Under the pieces are notes generated by a model, which was given only the letters and a program-made list of their open reading frames with translations, was not told the DNA's origin and did no database searches. Of a DNA stretch of 64,000 nt, positions 60,840 to 64,000 are shown one piece after another. How positions within the stretch are numbered: position 1 is the stretch's first letter; each line of letters begins with the position of its first letter. The position numbers and the translations under genes are program-made. Origin of the DNA: Ipomoea triloba (taxonomy: Eukaryota; Streptophyta; Magnoliopsida; Solanales; Convolvulaceae); NCBI RefSeq assembly GCF_003576645.1, contig NC_044916.1:19611603-19675602 (forward strand). The letters run 5' to 3'.

Positions 60840-62345
60840 AGTTTCCACACTTAGACCTTGATTGTCCTCAAGCAAGCATACTTTTCTAAACTCTAATCAT
60901 GTAAGCACCAAGAATAGTTCTTTTCCTCATTGTTAATTGATCAAGTGATGTGTGGGTGTTCGGAGTTGAGCGGGTGAAATTCCCTACACTATCTACCAAG
61001 ACCGCTAAACTCATGCCAACCAAATGTAAGAAATATGCTAAGGAAGTGAGGTCTCAAGAGATGGATATAACATAAAAAGTTTGTTCACACCTTTCAAGCA
61101 TGCAAGTGACAAAAGAGTTTCACCTTGTATTTTCTAGGGGCCTCCAGCCGATCCGACTAGTGGGAACGATGTGCATCCCTCGGCCAATTTCCAACCAAAC
61201 GCCAAAGCCCCTCTACGCAATATAAGTGAGGGCAGGGACATGGACCGCTCATCGCCATGGCTTGGGCGATCACTCTATTTTCTCACTTCCTAGGATAACG
61301 TCATCAGGCGACCCGACTTCACATGGAGCTCCATGCTTTTTCGAAGACAGTGCAATGGGTGCCTGAATCCTAGTGAAGCGGCTCACCTCCTCTCTATTTT
61401 TCTCATCTTTTAGGATCTCTTCAAGGTAACCGACTTCACATGGATCTCCATGCTTTTTCGAAGACGGTGCAATGGTTACCCCGTATCCAGACTAGATGGC
61501 TCACCTCTGTTTTTATCTCTAGGAGTGGCCTTTGCCTTTTTCTTTTCACCATATCAACCCCTCATGCCTTTTTCTAGGGAGTAGGGATTTTTTTTACTCT
61601 AAGCTCACTTAGGCTCACCTTTTGCCCCATGTCCTGCTAAGATTAATTCAGCTTCCGGGCTTTGCAATTCTTATCTTTCTAAAACTCAAAGGATTCACAC
61701 TCCCACTTCGAGAGATCCTTGACTGAGGTCCAAACAAAATACAAGGTGAAGAACATGCAAGCACACATAAAAATTTGCAATTTGGGTCAAATTGTGCAAA
61801 TTGGTGCAAAGTGTAACTTCCAAAGCATATTTAGAACATTCAATTTTTGGTACACGGTTAGGAGCCCTCCTAGATAGTATTGGCAATAACACGCCCTCTA
61901 GTTCCTATACCTTATCACTTAGTCAATCAACTATTTCAAGAAGCATACACCCTTTCCACACTTAAAAGTAAACATCGTCCTCGATGTTTCCATAAGGAAC
62001 GGAGGAAATAGGATATATGTTCAAAGGGTTCTACACATGCCCCTTTTCCACACTTAAAAGTGTGAACTGGGCTAAAACAATTCTAATAAGATCACATCCG
62101 ACACAACAATATTATGCAACTCTTCACGTCTGATACAAGAAAATAAAGCAATCAAAAGAAACAGGGCATCAAAAAGGGATAAAAGAAGTACTTACAATGT
62201 GCATCCCTATTAAATTTTTGTGCAATCTGTGCTTGCCCTTCAAAACATTGTTAGAGTAAAGGTAAAGAAATAAATGAAGAATTGAGATTCTACCTTTCAA
62301 GATTGGTTTTCTTGGTTGATGGTGGAGTGGTCTCTTCTTGATGCT
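60840..62345 (-). mobile_element. 3' internal region of the family X copy 2 element
   Basis: Minus-sense noncoding sequence directly behind the LTR, homologous to 63642-64000. The palindrome catggagctccatg (61322-61335), shared with family Y, is followed by a near copy (61439-61452) in an approximately 118-bp repeated segment. No frame is supported. It ends at the start of LTR copy 3. Confidence 0.65.
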
Positions 62346-63641
62346 GATGTTTGTATGGAGTGAGTGTGAATGTGAAGGTGGTAAAACGAAGAGTCAAGAC
62401 TCCCCGAGTGTCGTGTCTCTCAAGGATGACGAATGGGAATCGTATTGGTGTGTTGGCATCTAAGAGGTTGAAGGAAAAGAGTTACGGGAATGGCAAGGAA
62501 TTGGGTTCATTGGTAAGAGGGTAAGGTTAATAAAAGTTATGTAAAATAAAGAAAAGTAAAGTGGAGATTGGGGCTTTAGGCTTTTCCATGTGGTTTATCT
62601 TTGGTTGGTTTTGCGAGTGCAAGTTGTGGAATAGACTAGGGAGTCACGGCACATTACCAAGTGGCGTCACACTTTGGACTCCCACATCCTCATTCGGTTG
62701 GGGCATTTCATCGAACACCTTGTCTACCACTCCTCTCGGATCTTGTCCTTTCGCACTAAGAGCGGAGATGTGGGTGAGTGAGACTCGTGGGTGGCCGCTA
62801 TCGCGCACACACTCACTTCCTTTGGGTTTGCTACCTAATGTGGCCACAAAAGGCACAAAGCTTAAAGAACATCATCCACACAAGTTCAACATCCAACAAG
62901 CAAGCAATTCACAAATCAAAGCAATAATATTAAACATCCACATAGATCTACCATGGGGCCACCAATCCCCTATCTAATCTATTTTAGCATACTAAGAAAC
63001 AAGAAAAGGAAAAGGAAATTCAAAGAAACAAGTATTGAATTAGAAATTGAAGAGAATGGTTTCCACCACTTGAAAAAGGGGATCTTACAACCTTGATCTT
63101 GAATCCCAATCTTCCTTCTTGCCCTTGATCTATTCTAAACTATGAACGGAAGGAATTTTTCCTCCAAGAGGGGAGAAAACCCTCTATCTAACCTATTCTA
63201 TCAACTTTTTTTGATCTAAGCTCTCCTCTCCTCCTCCCTTCAGGTTTAGGGCAAGAGGGATTTATATAAATGACAAAGGAGGGCAAATTTCCCGAAATAG
63301 CCTTTGGCCCGACCACGCTAGCTCACACGCGTGTGAGTGGCGTGGTGGCTCTCTGGAATGATTCCACGCTTAGCCACACGCGTGTGAGGCTACGTGGGAC
63401 GCTACTGCATTGCGGCTTGTTTTGTCTTTTGCTCTATTTTAGCTTCAAATCCCTCTCCAACCTGTGAAATACTTCAAAACTTTTTCTAGAAATGTTGTTC
63501 AAAACTTTTTCTAGAAATGTTGTTAGAAGATTTTGATCGCATTTGAGCTAAAATGCATGCAATTGTTGTAATCGGATGCTAAAACGATGTGCTTTTAATC
63601 TAATAAAGACCTCTTATAAGTGCTATCCTTGGTGCTTATCA
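62346..63641 (-). mobile_element. Athila-type LTR, family X copy 3
   Basis: It starts near tgatgtttgtatgg (first base uncertain by a few positions) and ends ggtgcttatca at 63641. The adjoining right-hand sequence is family X internal DNA with a polypurine tract in minus sense, so this is the 3' LTR of an element whose body extends beyond the window. A 25-bp direct repeat (aaaactttttctagaaatg) lies near 63475-63520. Confidence 0.75.
63322..63386 (-). promoter_or_regulatory. Triple-palindrome promoter module, copy G
   Basis: ctcacacgcgtgtgag (63322-63337), tggaatgattcca (63354-63366) and cacacgcgtgtg (63375-63386) have centres about 30.5 and 20.5 bp apart. A minus-strand TATA-like box (about 63261-63270) lies 64 bp away. 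Confidence 0.5.
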
Positions 63642-64000
63642 AATTTTCCACACTTAAACCTTGCTTGTCCTCAAGCAAGCATGCTTTTCTAAACACTAAT
63701 TACGTAAGCACCAAGGATAGTTCTTTCTTTCATGGTTAATCAATCAAGTGATGTGTAGGTGTTCGGAGTTGAGCGGGCGAAATCCCCTACACTATCTACC
63801 AAGACTGCTAAACTTGTGCCATTCAAATGTGAGAAATATGCTGAGGGAGTCTAGGTCTCGAGGGATGGATATTATATGAGAAGATTTTTGTTCACACATT
63901 TCAAGCATGCAAGTGACAAAAGAGTTTTCACCTTTTATTTTCTAGGGGCCTCAAGCAGATCCGACTAGTGGGACCGATGCTCATCCCTCAGCCAATTCCA
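63642..64000 (-). mobile_element. 3' internal region of the family X copy 3 element
   Basis: Homologous to 60840-61200 and continues past the window edge. It begins with the minus-sense polypurine tract region (aagtgtggaaaatt). No frame is supported. Confidence 0.65.

Overview
The window is nuclear DNA from a flowering plant, almost certainly a eudicot. The evidence is a ten-exon, GT-AG spliced monodehydroascorbate reductase gene, plant lineages of LTR retrotransposons (Athila-type Ty3/Gypsy; SIRE-, Tork- and Ale-like Ty1/Copia), a CACTA transposon, Mutator-like foldback elements and an AT-rich background. The species cannot be named from the sequence alone. Roughly nine tenths is transposable-element DNA, much of it nested. 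No rRNA gene, functional tRNA gene or CRISPR array was seen.

Region 1 (1-29911) is a nest of insertions. The oldest layer is a SIRE-like Copia element, of which an env-like coiled-coil reading frame (9783-11028 and 28313-29449), a polypurine tract and a fragment of 3' LTR remain. A 17.3-kb minus-sense Athila element ('Athila A', 11029-28307, target duplication ATGCT) split that frame. A coding-free long-LTR element (Z2, 15558-23929, duplication CGTCA) split the Athila polymerase. A related element (N2, 16297-19621, duplication TTTAA) split Z2. To the left lie a plus-sense relative ('Athila B', 5281-9782) carrying a 2.0-kb non-autonomous CACTA element, a second long-LTR element (Z1) and the LTR of a related family (X). 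A 349-base gap and an exact 1.3-kb duplication joined by a single N mark weak points of the assembly.

Region 2 (30119-37676) holds an intact, apparently very young Copia element with identical 177-bp LTRs and an unbroken 1354-codon polyprotein. It sits inside a Mutator-like foldback element and is followed by a solo SIRE LTR and more foldback elements.

Region 3 (about 37700-47200) is the only host-gene island: an AT-rich promoter region and the monodehydroascorbate reductase gene (40964-46040), an FAD/NADH enzyme of the ascorbate-glutathione cycle.

Region 4 (47200-64000) returns to repeats: a decayed SIRE-like LTR, a 0.65-kb poly(A)-tailed retroposon with an 18-bp target duplication, a truncated Tork-like Copia element, and a run of minus-sense Athila-type LTRs of families W and X with 3' internal fragments, one bearing an env-like/ORF-1-type reading frame.

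The most striking unexplained signal is a module of three short palindromes about 31 and 21 bp apart, close to whole helical turns. It lies just upstream of the presumptive TATA box in the LTR promoters of families X and Y (Athila A and B). A seventh copy lies inverted and in frame inside the gag-derived part of Athila A. Other LTR families here carry different CpG-rich palindromes, in W close to the TATA box.
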